From contig CM063246.1 of assembly GCA_032158295.1 (NCBI GenBank), positions 4,927,491 to 4,991,490 of the forward strand: DNA of 64,000 nt. The letters run 5' to 3'. The notes under the pieces were generated by a model. It was given only the letters and a program-made list of their open reading frames with translations, was not told the DNA's origin and did no database searches. Numbering within the stretch: position 1 is the first letter of the stretch; the number at the start of each line of letters is the position of its first letter. Of this stretch, positions 24,160 to 37,000 are shown in pieces. This DNA comes from Pycnopodia helianthoides (Eukaryota > Echinodermata > Asteroidea > Forcipulatida > Asteriidae). The position numbers were made by a program, and so were the translations under genes.

Positions 24160-24415
24160 ACTGTAAAATGTCTCGGGTCAAAATTTACCCGGATTCCGGG
24201 TTTCATGAAGCCTGACCCATTTCTCTGTCAGGCTGACTCGAAAACTGGTTTAAAATGGAACTTAAATCGGATTTTGCGTTAGTTTGACTCATTTCTGGGT
24301 AATTTTTGACATAGAATCCGGGTCATACTGACCAAGACATTGGCCAGCCCCCGCGACGGGAGCAGGAATCCTGGTCAATTTTGAGCCGGCAGATTTTAGC
24401 AATACTATTTAGTAG
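24160..24415. repeat. GGGTCA-rich interspersed repeat, unit 2 copy
   Basis: Positional equivalent of 112-362, with CTCGGGTCA, ACCCGG, CTGACCC and CCGGGTCA words. Confidence 0.55.
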
Positions 24416-26663
24416 ATTTTACAATAATAACAATTAGTGTATATTTTTTTTCAGTACTTGCAGTGTTCACTCTGCATCAAAATACTCTAAATGGTTAAAG
24501 CTAATCATTACCTTGCTGTATCTAATAACTAAAATGACATATTCATGTTATGTAAACTATACCCATATGAAAATCAAATTATAGGCTTTATAAATATTTT
24601 TTAGATTTCGGGCTGTAGTTTAGGTAATTTTCATATATCGCATTGTGTGGTACGGTTGTACAGTACCCGTATTGCGTTTAACGTACTGAAGTATAACATT
24701 AAAACAATTCCCGTCGAACGTAACATTGCATATAGCTAGTGTACACTACGCGTAGTGCACACTACACGTAGTGCGTTGAATAATGCATAGGATTGTGCTA
24801 CAAAGCCGGAGTAAATTACTGGACCTTTTAGTAAGCAGAACTGCCAACATTTGTATCTTGCAATTCAGGAGATTTTGCAAAACAGTCATCAGGGAGATAT
24901 GTAGAATTATATTCAAAGTAATAGGGAAAATGTTTCCATGTAATCAGGGAAATTTTTAGTCAGAAATGTGTTCATCAGAATATGGAAAGATTGGAAAGAT
25001 TGTTTTAACTGGCCTGTAGTTTTAGAATGATCAGAAGCAAGACCATTTCCATTCGATTTGGAAAAACCTATAATATTTTGGATCATTTCGAAATGGGAAC
25101 CAAGATCTGCGGTAGGCTACAGTGGTTCCGTTTAGTTCCAGGCTCGATTTCACAACGAGCTAAAACTGAACTTAGTAATTAGGCGGAGTCAATCTTATTT
25201 GCTAAGCAAAATGTGACTTCACAATACAAATCACTATGACGATATTGACAACACATCTTAAGATTAATCTTAGTGCTTTGTGAAAATCGAGCCGACTGGC
25301 CCGTCTAGGATTACGATACTGAGAGAACGGCATAAACAAAATAATTCCCGTTGGTTTAAATGTTCACGAATCTGACACTTGGAGCTTGGGGTAACAGCAG
25401 ATCTCCTGGTGGTGTGCTATTTAATAACATACCTACTAAAAAAAAACTGACAGAAGAAGGCCTCACAAAAGTCCCACAACGAATTATAATATATAATGTG
25501 TACGGCAAATTCATTAACCGAAATTAATGACATGTTTAGACCCTTCCCATGAAATATGTAAATTGAACATCGCGCGTGCGCACTCTCCCTACTGGTTGGC
25601 AAAATGAGTGAATATCGCGCCTTTATGTATGGGACTGATGGTGTTGTGGTTGTGCGTCTGCCTTGTGCACAACTCTATGGCGTTTGCCAACCTGTAGTGT
25701 CTGTACGCATGCGTGAATGTAATTTACATATTTCATGGGCAGGTTCTATTGTTGGAAATGGATAATTTATAAGAAATAATTAACCGCGAACGTTGTGCAA
25801 ATTAATGAATGCTTATCTTATGTATTACTTCGAATGAAGGTCACAGCGCTTTTGATAGTTAATTGTGTTCAACTACCATTTATGTGTTAGGAAATATTAA
25901 CATCTTTTTGTTTGTAAACGTTCCATTGTGTATTAATTAAGCTTCTTTATTTAGCATTCAGGTAGTTGAAAGAAAACCTCAAATAATTCCTATTAGAAGA
26001 AAGTGACGTTTGACATGAAGAGGGGAGCACGTGTTATTTTTGTATATTCAACTTGCTTGCCAAAATGATTTGAATGTCCTGATTTCGCAATGCCACTCTT
26101 TTCTCTTTTGTCAACAAAGTGGTTGTTACATAATAGCGTTTTTCAACGTAAAATCACTTTGCAGAAACAGGTATAATTTATACTATACAAGAACTTGTAT
26201 CTCAAAGTTGGGTAAGACATGCAGCTTTTAGAAATTATTTTGACAAAACAAGGAAACTTTTTATGTCGAACAAAAAACAAAACGGATTGTTCCTTTAGTC
26301 TTTTGAACAGTAAAGAGTAAACTAAGTCCTCGGGAAATAGCTTGATAGGTAATGGGTATCTATTTTTGTCATAATATTTAGAAAAAGGTAGGCCTATTAA
26401 GATGCCATTGCCAATCTGTGAAGATTAATTATTTTAATGGTCATTCTTTTGTGAAACCTTATTGTTAGTAACTCAAAATTGCCATAAAATATAAAACTGC
26501 AATTTTTTGTCTTCCTTAACAGTCGTTATTTTAAGTCTAGACTTTCCCCTTCACATTATGCTTCAATGCACGTTTACGTGGTGATCCAGGTGCAGCTCTG
26601 CAGCCGCCAAATCGGATTGTCTATAGCGCAACATTGCTGCTATAACAATTGCTGCAACAATTG

Positions 26664-26787
26664 TCTTGCTGCAACACCTCTTGCTGCAACAAGTCTTGCT
26701 GCAACAAGTCTTGCTGCAATAAGTCTTGCTGCGACAAGTCTTGCTGCAACACGTCTTGCTGCAACAAGTCTTGCTGCCAGCACCAGG
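26664..26787. repeat. 15-bp minisatellite (CTTGCTGCAACAAGT)n, about 8 copies
   Basis: CTTGCTGC recurs every 15 bp with minor changes. Because 15 is a multiple of 3, the array is open in several frames on both strands and produces repetitive peptides (LAATS on +, QQDLL and CSKTC on -). It is tandem-repeat DNA, not a gene. It has no equivalent in unit 1. Confidence 0.9.
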
Positions 26788-29546
26788 CTGTATTTGCAAA
26801 AACGTTGCGTGTTGCATGAAATAACTTCATCGATCAAGAAATGGTTCATGTAAGATTTCATGAAGTCCCATTTAGTTAACCCACAAATCATGTTTTACAC
26901 TCACAGATGCTACATTGAAGCATCCTATGATTTACGATCGACGAAAAGCGAAATATTATAATGGGCAAATTGTAGAATAATTATTCAAATGTTAGAATTC
27001 ATAACATCATTTTATTATACTTTGCAGGTTTCTTGAGTACTGTGTTTGTTTACAGTGTTTTTCAATAGATACGGGCGGATTTCCATCAACATAGGTCGAT
27101 AGCGTTGCATTTTACTCCGATATTTAATTGTTTTTAAATTGCTATTTTTATTGGTGTAGTTGTCTTTTTTGCCCCGATGGCCGCCCATAGTAAACACAGC
27201 CATTGCGATTTATCGGGGAATTCCCGGGTATGAGAAATCAACAACGAGGTCAGGTATGGTAAGACTGCTTAACGGACGTTGATTGGAAATCAGCCGCATA
27301 CCTCCCGTTATTTTCAAGGGCACAGTGGTGTCGGAGTAAAACAGTCGGGTGTTTTTTTTTTCTTGGGGGAAACGGTTATGCATGAACTAAGTTTATCGAT
27401 TAGAAATATTATAGGCAATGGCAGGAGTTATTGAAATTTATTGACATGGTTCATCTTAAACCCACAAATCATGCCGTACACCGTCACAAGAAATCTACAT
27501 TTTAGGCCCGCCTTCGTGTAAGACTTTGATACACCGTTATATAAAAGAAAACTAAGGGCATGTGCAAACTGTGTATAGGACCAAAATCACGGATAGTAGT
27601 GATTAACATATAATGAATTTGGTCAAGTCTGATCTGAGCATGCGTTTCGACCCTTGTCCCGCGGATGGATATGACGGGAACCAAGAGTGAACTGCCCTAT
27701 CGCTATCAAGTGTAGATACTAGTCTGAGACGTTCACATTAGCGGCCGTACTCTCACTGGGTGTGTCAATATTACTACCGGGATGCAATTACACCGTGTTT
27801 GGGGGTGAGTATGACGGGCTAGTACATTCATTCGAATCATTCAGCTTCAAATAAACATAATTATTATCATGGTACTGGCCTGGGTATTTTGCGTTTAATC
27901 GAGTTTGATGCGTCACCATCATTATAATCATTCATCAATCGACTGCGGTCGAGATCAAAGACACTGTGATAGGCCGCCCTGATCCGCCATAGCTCCTGCC
28001 AGTGCCAGGTCTTACTGCAAACTATTGGGAAATTAATGTATTCTTCCCGTAGGCAAGCAACTGCCGGACCATATCCAAAGTATACATTGTAATAACAAAT
28101 TGTACACATTGTACTTGAGTGGGTGGTGAAAATGTTATCTGGAAGACAATGCACCTAGCTCAGAACCCCCTCTTCTTCAAATTGAGATCGAAGAGAAAGT
28201 GCACAAATGAATGTCTAATAAAACATTCATATATATCTAACAAATTGTGGGGACAAAATTATATATATATATATAAAGGAATAATTAAAAAATAAATCAA
28301 TCAATTACAATTAAGAGCTTCAACCTAAATACATTTTTGTCATCATGTAGAAACACTGTCACAGTCATCACTGTTGCCAGCTGTCTACAGATTTGCTTAT
28401 AGTCCGGTGGCTTAGGGCCAATTTTTGGCAAAATCGTGACACGCTGGATTAAAGTGCCAAAGTTTGTACAGGTATTCTATAGGTCCCATAGAATCATTCT
28501 AGAGGGGGGTGCCCGGTTTGGGTGACCTAGGTCAGGGTCAGGCTGAGGTCAAAGGTCACATGGTGTAATACTGTATGATTATGATTGCAAATCAAAGTTT
28601 TAGTGCATATCCACCAACCAAAGATGAGATTAGAGTGCTATGTTATGCTCAGTAACCTTATAATGCCTTAGGATCCATTGTAGTAGGGGTGTTTAGTGTC
28701 AATGGCCTAGGCCAGGATCAGTCCAAGGTCAACGGTCATATGTTTTAATACTGTTTGAAACGATTGCAAATAAAGGTTTTAGTGCATTCCACCTTCAACC
28801 AAAAATGATATTAAAGTGCCATGATATGCTCAGTCACCTTATTATGACCTATTGATTTACTCTAGCGGGATACCTAGTGTCAGGGGTATAGGGTAAGGTC
28901 AGGCCTAGGTCAAAGGTCACATGGTGTGTAAATGAATCAAGGTTTGAGTGCTTCCCACTTTCTAGAAAAATAGAACAGAGAATGTTTTAATTGTTTTGGA
29001 TGTGTTTTGGGGGGGCTTCTTCATTGAACTTATTGTTGGGAATAAAAGCTAAATAAACAAAACAAACTATCAAAATATCTTAATAACTGAATGCAGTCAT
29101 ATCAGTAGTAATACCTATCAATATTTCACCAATAGGGCTTAAAGGGCAGCTTCTGCATATCTCATTAAAACTTTACAAATTACCATACAGCTTCTATTTC
29201 AGACACTAAGGCAGAGCTTTGTGCCAAAAGTTAACTGGCTAAAAGGTAACTATTAAATAAGATTTATGAACTTTTAAATTTTAATCAACTACATTCAGCG
29301 TCAACAGCCAAAAGATCCTTTCAGGAAAAAGTATTATTAGCATATTTCAATTCCAAACTGTAACCAACTCTGATACAGCTGGCCAGCTATCACTGTTCCT
29401 CCTCCTGAATATAACCCAATCTCTACCCAAAGACAGATACCATAATGTGTAGAAGATGTTGCTTGCAATTGTGATAATGTAGTTGTGTCTGAAGCTGTCA
29501 ACCTTGACATCGACAGACTACTTGCCGAGGCTAAAAAAGAAGAACA

Positions 29547-30160
29547 GTGGGTCCAACATGTTATTCAGTCCTCTCCAGAGATGTGTTAAAACTAAGGTAC
29601 TCTGAGGGGGATGGTTGGTCATCTGTTAGAAGGAAGCGACTGGTATCAAATATAAACAACATGAAATCTGGGTCTTCCCCAAGACACAATGGAGGTTCTC
29701 TGCGAAGCCACTTCTCCAGGCACATGAGCAAAAACTTAGGTTGGTGAAAGATTTTTATGGAGGAGCAATCGGGTTGACAGAGAACCCTCCAGAACTCAAG
29801 AGATGGATGATATCAGGTCCTGATCAGGCTAGACTACCCTCAGAGTTTAAAGACCAGCACACTTATCATGAGAGCATCAACTTCCTTATACCACAAACAA
29901 GAGGATTCAACTCACACATCTGTCAAGATAAAGGTCAAGGAGCTCTGTGAAACAATATTATATCTATTGGTAACCCCTTTTCTGAGAGATTCGCAAGAAC
30001 TCATCATCCTTGACTCTCACAACTGTGTTGATAAAATTGTGGCTACGACCTGTTTACAATGGAAAAAACCCTATAAGAAAGGAACAGAACACAGTCTATA
30101 TGTAAAAGGATGTTCTTGTGGACAGGACCATGTCATAATAACGGCGGAACAAGGTATAGT
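29547..30160 (+). pseudogene. Decayed fragment of a recurrent uncharacterised ORF
   Basis: Two overlapping frames (about 29741-29910 and 29868-30110) read LKRWMISGPDQARLPSEF followed after a frameshift by KVKELCETI, TPFLRDSQELIILDSHNCVDK and KKPYKKGTEHSLYVK. The pattern GP-x-x-AR, then PFL-x-DSQELxxLD, then K-x-x-Y is reminiscent of an uncharacterised multi-copy protein seen in many marine-invertebrate genomes. That is a memory-based comparison. Several stops and shifts show it is not functional. Confidence 0.4.
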
Positions 30161-30345
30161 GGACGGCAGACAGATGTTGTTGTTCTCCTCTTGCTCCTTG
30201 ATCCATGGTGGATTTGATGAGTGGAGATGATGTTCTTGTGGACAGGACCATGTCATAATAACGGTGGATCAAGGTGTTGTGGACGGCAGACAGATGGTGT
30301 TGTTCTCCTCATGCTCCATGGTGGATTTGATGAGTGGATGCTCGT
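30108..30345. repeat. Tandem duplication of about 124 bp inside the 2.86-kb element
   Basis: The block starting GATGTTCTTGTGGACAGGAC at about 30108 recurs at about 30229 with a few changes, up to GTGGATTTGATGAGTGG in both copies. It overlaps the end of the minus-strand reverse-transcriptase relic. Confidence 0.8.
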
Positions 30346-30800
30346 TTTTCAGGTGTCGGAGGAACTGGTGAAGTGCTGTCTTGCCGTGGGGCCAAACCAC
30401 ATAAGGCGTCATCAGCGTAGTTGAGCCAGAGGTTGGGGCAAAGATCAGCATTCTCGATGGTGTCCAGTTTGAACTCTTCCATGAACAAATCAACCAGGAC
30501 CGGGGAATAGAGGAGATCCCATGGCAGAACCAGAGGTTTGCTCATAGAACTGGTCCCTCACCGGAAGCTTGATGATGAAACGCAGGTGATCAGAAGATTG
30601 TGGACATGTTGAGGAGTGAGGCATGTGAAATCTGTCATGGTGTTTATAGTAGCTTGTGGGTGTTTGTCTAGTCTTTCTGAATGCTTCTTGCGTCGGTATT
30701 TTGGTGAAGAGAGAGACTACGCAAAAACTGAAAAGATTGACTGAGATGAATGTCTTTGGTGATGTTGACGAACTGGCTTGAGGTGGTGATGTGGTGCTGT
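30160..30800 (-). pseudogene. Reverse-transcriptase fragment, Penelope-like
   Basis: On the minus strand, joining two frames near 30510, one reads QFYEQTSGSAMGSPL, SPVLVDLFMEEF, LWLNYADDAL and then HPLIKSTMEHEENN. These correspond to reverse-transcriptase palm motifs: the AMGSPLSP-x-L block, the YxDD catalytic box (here YADD), and the HP-x-I-x-x-TME-x-E segment typical of Penelope-like retroelements. Only about 200 residues are recognisable, broken by frameshifts, so it is a dead 5'-truncated or internal fragment. Confidence 0.6.
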
Positions 30801-31374
30801 GTGAGGCCGACGAGTGGTATAAACATCCGTTAAGCCATCACCACTTTTTCGGTTTAAACATTTCAACCTCAACAATTGTTGTTTTTCGATCTACATAAAT
30901 TCTAAAATATGTAGAATATGGACGCCATCTTGGATTTATGTTAATGAAGGTTTGTTTAATTATTGACACACTGCTAATCTTGTATTATATGATTCTCCTT
31001 GTTTAGAACCTCATTTAGATTGTTTTAAGTTCCCCAAAAAAATGCAAATAGGTAGTAATATATGGCAAAATACATGCTTTTCTATAGGATAATGGGCGGC
31101 CATTTTGAATAGTGTCGGCCATCTTGAACTTGAGATGTTAGACCGGGCACCCCCCCCCCCCCTCTAATATGCTTCCCTGGGACCCTTAAAACAAGTGTGC
31201 AAAGTTTGGTGCTTTAATCCAGCGTGTCACGTTTTTTTTCCCTAAGCCACCGGACTATTACCATAATAGTAAACCATGTACAATGTATTGAATTGCAGGT
31301 ATCATTTTCAACCCCATTCAAGTACATTGGTAGGAGACCAGCGTGTAGGTCCCGTGACCAAGTTCTGGGAACAA

Positions 31375-31490
31375 AGGTTTAAAAATGTTTTTGTGCTCCC
31401 TGATGAACACATTCCGGGTCATACTGACACAGAGATGGGTCAGGCCCCACGGGATCCGGATCACTTCTGACCCTGAATTTTTTAGAGTGT
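31375..31490. repeat. GGGTCA-rich interspersed repeat, truncated unit-2 copy
   Basis: CCGGGTCATACTGAC, GGGTCAGGCCCC and TTTTTTAGAGTGTAACC match the end of copy 2 at about 11770-11895. Confidence 0.55.
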
Positions 31491-31681
31491 AACCTTACTA
31501 GGTAATCTAACGGCTAACGGCAATCAAAGTAACGAAGAATTGTTATTATTTTTTTTTTTTTTACTTACATAGTGTATTTAAAAACAAAATGAGAGTGTAC
31601 ATGTTGTTGTTGTTGTTTGTTTGTTTGCTTTTGTTTTTGTAAAATTGGTCAATTAAAGTCATGGTATTATATAAATTAATC

Positions 31682-32029
31682 TTAAAGCTATTGTACACTT
31701 TTGGTAACAGCTCAAAATCGGTGTCCACATTTTGTGTGATTAAACATATGCATGAACAAACAAACCTGTGAAAGTTTGAGCTCAATTGGTCATCGAGGTC
31801 ACGAGAAAATAGTGAAAAGAGATCTTATGTGTTTTCTGTTTTTTTTTCTTCAAATTATCGCGCGCGATAATTACTATTGTTTTACTCGTTTCTCAAAAAC
31901 GATAGCATTTTAGGCAGAAATATTTTAAGGAACCCTTTCTACCATTACTTATTTTAAATCATGTAAGTTATGTGTGAATCTGTGAACATTGTGTTTTTCA
32001 ATCTTACCAATTGTGTACAAGGCCTTTAA
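31682..32029. mobile_element. TTAA-flanked 350-bp miniature element, unit 2 only
   Basis: TTAA at both borders with TIR-like ends (TTGTACACTTTTGGTAA on the left, the inverted TTACCAATTGTGTACAA on the right). It shares the internal phrase ACAAACCTGT...GAGCTCAATTGGTCATCGAGG with the families at 41513, 49946, 53494 and 56632. Unit 1 lacks it. Confidence 0.7.
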
Positions 32030-32320
32030 GTTCGACTGTAGGTAATTTCGGGGAATTCAAAAGCAACATTACATCACGAAAAATTGAAGGAAAATATTAT
32101 TACATCTGATTTTTTTTAATATGTCATTGTGCAAAATGTCGTATGTTTTAATAGAATTGTACAATAAGTACAATCATCAGTCACGAGTGTTAGCCATGTT
32201 TTTAATTTTTAATTTCATTATTAATTAGTATACAGTACACAAAAAAGGCTGAGCGAGTTTTATAATCGCTCAACATTGGGTAAGAATTACATTGTTTACA
32301 AAATAACTTAACATAACTAC

Positions 32321-32689
32321 TGGGGTATCTTGGCCAAGCGGATAAGAACACCGAACTCAAGCTCTGGTGTTTCTGTTCAGCAGAGTGTGGGTTCGAGTCC
32401 CGGTCGTGACACTTAATTGTGTCCCTGAGCAAGACACTTAACTATGAATGTTTCTCTCCACCCAGGGGTAAATGGGTACCTGTGAAGGCAGAGATGGTTC
32501 TTGTGACTGATTTAGCTTAGTAGCGCATACTTGTTGCACAGGCTGTATACCCCCCAGGGAGCTGAGATGGTTTAAGGAATGAAATAATGGCCCAGTGACC
32601 AGGGGTAATAATATGTAAAGCGCATTGAGAGTTCTTGCAAAACTGAAATGCGCTCTATAAGAACGTAATATTATTTTTATTATTACTAC
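32321..32689 (+). mobile_element. tRNA-derived SINE, unit 2 only
   Basis: The 5' part is tRNA-like with an A-box (TGGCCAAGCGG) and a perfect B-box (GGTTCGAGTCC) at about 32331-32402, the pattern of tRNA-Leu/Ser-derived SINEs. A central domain (GAGCAAGACACTTAA, then a CTCCACCCAGG phrase) follows. The 3' end has GTAAAGCGCATTGAG and CGCTCTATAAGAA and closes in ATTATTTTTATTATTA. ACTAC occurs on both sides. Unit 1 has the uninterrupted site near 12127-12140, so the insertion postdates the duplication. Confidence 0.85.
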
Positions 32690-33059
32690 TTTTGGACGTC
32701 AATGTACGCAACAATTTTTGTAAAACAAAAGTAATTTTTTACAACTAATTTGTGAAAATGGTTTAAAGGTATGAGGGTCAATGATTGATAAGAAGTCTAA
32801 AAAATTGCCATAACATCTTACTCTGTGAAAAGCAGCTGTTGGTGTATTTAAAACTATTTTGAGAAAAGATTCCCTTCAAGGTAATATGGTTCGGATATTT
32901 CATCACCCCAAAACATTCCAACATTACAATTTTATCTATCAATCAGCATGACGTTGAAAAAACAAATCTAACACCCTACCATTTAAACACCATGTAACAG
33001 TTTGTCTTCACTCCAGTGTCTTGAAATGTTTCTTAATTTGTTCTGTGTCCCCTTTTTAG

Positions 33060-33552
33060 CTATGGATTGCGACACAGATTCAGATGAATATACCGATCAA
33101 TTACCCGGTGACCAAGAAGAGAAACTGCCTGGTACCCGACGTTCGGCTTACAGAAGCAGCGATCACTATTCATTGGGTCCAGAGACAAGACACGAAAGGT
33201 CCTGGAGAAATTACGGAGTGTCACGAGATGTTTTTGGTGGGCGGTCCCACATGAATAACTTAACGTTGAGTCGATCAAGTAACCACAATGCTGCTCCGAC
33301 TGGCTCCTGGAAAAACGTCGACAGTGAAGCAAGTGGGGGTGCTCGGCCCAAGGAGAGCAGCAGTACGTCTTGGAGAAGAAACAACGTGGACAAAGAAAGA
33401 GATTCTCAGACTCAATTAGACCGTCAAGAAACATCAAACTCACGGCGTAGAGCAAAGAGTCAGGAAGGAGGAATCGCAGCACAGCCGAGCAACATGGTTT
33501 CTAAGATTAGTCGTGACTTTTTCAGACGGCCAGGCAAACTGAGCAACAATGG
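33060..33552 (+). CDS. ZNFX1-like copy B, first coding exon (intact)
   Basis: Acceptor CCCCTTTTTAG ends at 33059; ATG is at 33062-33064. The frame is open for 163 codons to the donor AATGG|GTAAGT at 33553 and leaves phase 2, as in copy A after correction. The peptide begins MDCDTDSDEYTDQLPG and ends RDFFRRPGKLSNN. It is Ser/Arg/Asn-rich with no enzymatic motif. It lacks a short stretch (THHFLRTSG-like) present in copy A. Because this exon is undamaged, it serves as the reference for the single-base loss in copy A near 13415. Confidence 0.8.
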
Positions 33553-34063
33553 GTAAGTTGATAGTTAAAGAGGAACTTGACGGTCAAACTCAGTTTTATG
33601 ATTCACTCATTTTCGCAATAGTTTTAGGAAAAAGGGGAGAAATAACAAGTCTCTAACCTCATGTGAAACGATAATGGGTGCATCATTATTTGACGATTAT
33701 GGGTGCATCACAAAACTTAATTTGACTTTGGAGACCCTCTTAACGAAACATACAACTACATGAATGTTTATTTTTACCACTGCAAACAAAATCCTCCAAT
33801 ATCAATGAAATAAATTTCAAGCAAGCAATTTTTTTACCGGAAATGTGTCTCAAAATGAAAATGTCATCGTAAATGGAAAGTCAAGTATTTAACTTTCAAT
33901 GAAATTTATGTATCCATTATTTTAGAATTCTTTTAGTTTGTGTTTAGCAAACCAGAACGAATTACCCTCCTTGCTGCGCCACTGAACGGGCTGCATAAAA
34001 TCATGGGCAGAATCTGTAGACAAATCCCAAATGCTGAGAATGTTGTTATTGTTTCGGTTTCAG
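33553..34063 (+). other. Intron of copy B (511 bp)
   Basis: GTAAGT to TTTCGGTTTCAG. It is the short ancestral-like form of the 3.1-kb copy-A intron, lacking the 2.1-kb palindrome-rich element. Confidence 0.8.
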
Positions 34064-37000
34064 TGAGTCAACAACCTCTATCCCAACGGGTCCTCCAATC
34101 CCTGGGAAAGAAACAAAATGGCGTCGAGGACAGAGTGACATTCGTTCGGATTTAGGGAAATACACAGGTCAAGTTCAAGTGAAGCAGAATCCTAAGACGC
34201 CCCCAATCTCAGAGGCAGAACTCAAGACACTGGTGACGGCCAGTCCACTGGAAGTTCTCAACAAGCTTTTGAGCAAAAAAGACGAATGGTTGGCACTTTT
34301 CAATCAAGACTCTTTCAATGATAATATAATGGTGTTAACACTCAGTGTTTTGTCGTGCATTTGTGAGTTAAATGAAGACCCAAAAGTACAGCAAGATGTT
34401 CATATGGTATTCAGTATGGTAGAGTCTGAAGGATTCCTCAGTAAACATTTGACGAGATACTTAGTCGGTTTGTCCCCACAACAGACACAGGATCAAAATA
34501 GTGGAAATAAGAACACCTATGCAAACACAATACAAATTATTTTGAAATTGCTTCAAGTGTTTCTAGTACACAAGCCAGAATCCTATGGCGAAGTGGGCGT
34601 GGTTCTGATTCTTTTCGAGAAGGTTGTGTCTTTGTTGGCAGAATCAGATTGTGCTGACATCGATCACGAAGGTCATAGTTACATGATCCAGGTACAGCAG
34701 TTGAAGGAATGCTATCATTCTCTGGACGAATCTCATCAGATGAAACAGAAAATTAAGGCACGGAAAGCACCCAACAACTTCAGAGATATTCCAATCATTC
34801 CCGACAGCTCAGAGATTCGGAAACCAACAAAGCCATTCCTACGAAAGAACATCATAAAGGAAGATATCAAGATGTTGAGCATTATCTGGATGTGCAGTAT
34901 AGATTGCTGAGAGAGGACTTTGTAGCACCGTTACGGGAAGGCATCGCAGAGTTTCTCTCTGTAGGAAACAGGCGTCATCAACAAGACATTCGGGTATACC
35001 GCAAGGTCTCTATTCAGAGTGGGAAGATGGGGAAAGGGGGTCTTCAGCACACCCTGGAGTTTGATGTCAAAGGTCTCAAACGTATCAATTGGCAAACCAG
35101 TAAACGTTTGATATATGGTTCCTTTGTCTGTCTCACACAGGACAACTTCCAGAGCATATTATGTGCCTCTGTGGCAGATAGGAATACGAAGGACTTGGAA
35201 AAGGGTTTTATAGATGTTTGTTTTTTAACCCAGACATGTAACACGCCCACGGGTACCTTTGTCATGGTAGAATCATCAGCTTATTTTGAAGCCTATCGAC
35301 ACGTCTTGCTGGGGCTACAGCGAATGCAAAGTGACAATTTCCCTTTTGAAAGATACATAGTGAATGTTTCATCTAATGTTAAGACACCTAAGTATCTGAG
35401 CGGAGACTACTCTGATGTATATGACCTACGATCATTGGTTGTTGAAACTGATCAGGTCTGTGAGATGAGGGTATGACGGAAAACTTTATAAATGCAGCCA
35501 GTGTGTCGATTTTAGATCCACAAAGTTGGCCGGCTGCAAAAGCTCTACATCTTGATGAGTCACAGAAGGCAGCTGTGCAGGCAGCAGTGACGAAGGAGTT
35601 TGCCATCATCCAAGGTCCACCAGGAACGGGGAAGACTTACATTGGTCTCAAGATCATCGAACTACTTCTCTACAATATACATACGTCACCAGATGCATTT
35701 CCAATTCTTGTGGTGTGCTACACAAACCATGCTCTCGACAGTTTCTAGAGGGAGTTCTAAATTTTGGTGAAAGGAATCTAGTTCGTGTTGGAGGCCGAAG
35801 CAACAGTGAAGCGCTTGAGTCTTGGAATCTTTCCTATCTGAAAAAAAGGCCGGCTTATCATCGGCCTGTGAACATGCAGCAACAGAAGCTACTTATAAAA
35901 ACCGATGCTAGTCTACGCAAAAAAAAATCAGAAATTCATCGCGTACTTTTAGCAGTGGCTTTTGCTAAAACGGTCATACTGAAAGTTGAGAGGCTGAACA
36001 ACTTGATGAGCGACAAACACAATCAAAGTTTTCAAAAGAATAAGAAGACAGAAGGGGGCCTACAACAAACCTTCTGAACTGGCTGAATGTAGTTGAAATC
36101 GAACATGAAAGTGATAGCTCCGATATGTCGGATTCAAATGAAGAAAAAGATGAGTTCATTGACGTAGATGATGAAAGCGTACGGATACAGCATGAACGCC
36201 GAATCGATGATGAAGATGACTCGAAAATTTCCGACAAACAGCGAAAGAAAAATAAACTTTCCGTTCTAAGACAAATTGCAGCATACAGCATCGAATGTAA
36301 GAAACGATGTGGTTCAAACTTAGAGTCCACTCCCAAAGAGGAGATTAATAAGGATGATGTGATGACTGAAAGGGACGCTTCTGGGGTCAGAAATGTGTGG
36401 AGTCTGACGTTAAGCGATCGTTGGCGGCTTTACAGACTCTGGGTAAAGAAGTTACATTGAAAAGATGGAGAAGTTTCTGACGGAATATCGGAAGAGTTAT
36501 GATAGCCTTTCAAAGGAGATTGAAGCTATGAAAAATAGCGACGACCTAAAAATTCTCTCAAAGGCAAGAGTTATTGGAATGACCACAACAGGTGCAGCCA
36601 GATGTCAGTCTGTGCTGCAGCTTCTTGGTCCCCATATCGTGATAGTGGAAGAGGCTGCTGAAGTTCTTGAAGCTCATATTATCACCACCCTGACTGCAAA
36701 ATGTCAGCATCTAATTTTGATCGGAGATCACCAGCAATTGAAGCCAAACCCAACAGTCTATCGCCTGGCCAAGGTCTTCAACTTGGATACTTCTTTGTTT
36801 GAACGGATGATCAACAATGGCGTGCCTTGTCAAACACTGACCCATCAGCATCGTATGCGTCCTGAAATATCAAAACTCATGAAGAAACACTTTTATGAGA
36901 ATCTTTATGACGATGAATCTGTGATGGGTTTCGATGACGTCAAAGGAGTGGCACATAACATGTTTTTCATTGATCATAATCAGTTTGAAGATGAAGGCGA

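Larger units (their letters stand above)
28400..31257. mobile_element. 2.86-kb element with TAGTCCGGTGGCTTAGGG inverted ends and TTA target duplication
   Basis: The left end TAGTCCGGTGGCTTAGGG is exactly inverted at the right end, and similarity extends about 55 bp inward (TGACACGCTGGATTAAAG on the left, mirrored on the right). TTA occurs at 28397-28399 and 31258-31260. Unit 1 has a single TTA at the matching place near 11241, which confirms insertion and duplication length. TWA duplications are usual for PIF/Harbinger-type transposons, but no matching transposase was recognised. The interior holds GGTCAAAGGTCACATGGT repeats (near 28550, 28725, 28910) and two decayed coding fragments, probably nested insertions. 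Confidence 0.8.
23460..33059. other. Intergenic flank of duplication unit 2 (upstream of copy B)
   Basis: Duplicate of 1-13113, shortened by deletions and lengthened by its own insertions (listed separately). Apart from transposon fragments it contains no credible gene. The blocks 24160-26480 and 27190-28330 align with unit 1 throughout. Confidence 0.75.

Noticed and set aside
26563..26891. Overlapping ORFs with LAATS, QQDLL and CSKTC repeats
   Set aside because: All come from one 15-bp minisatellite, which is open in several frames by period alone.
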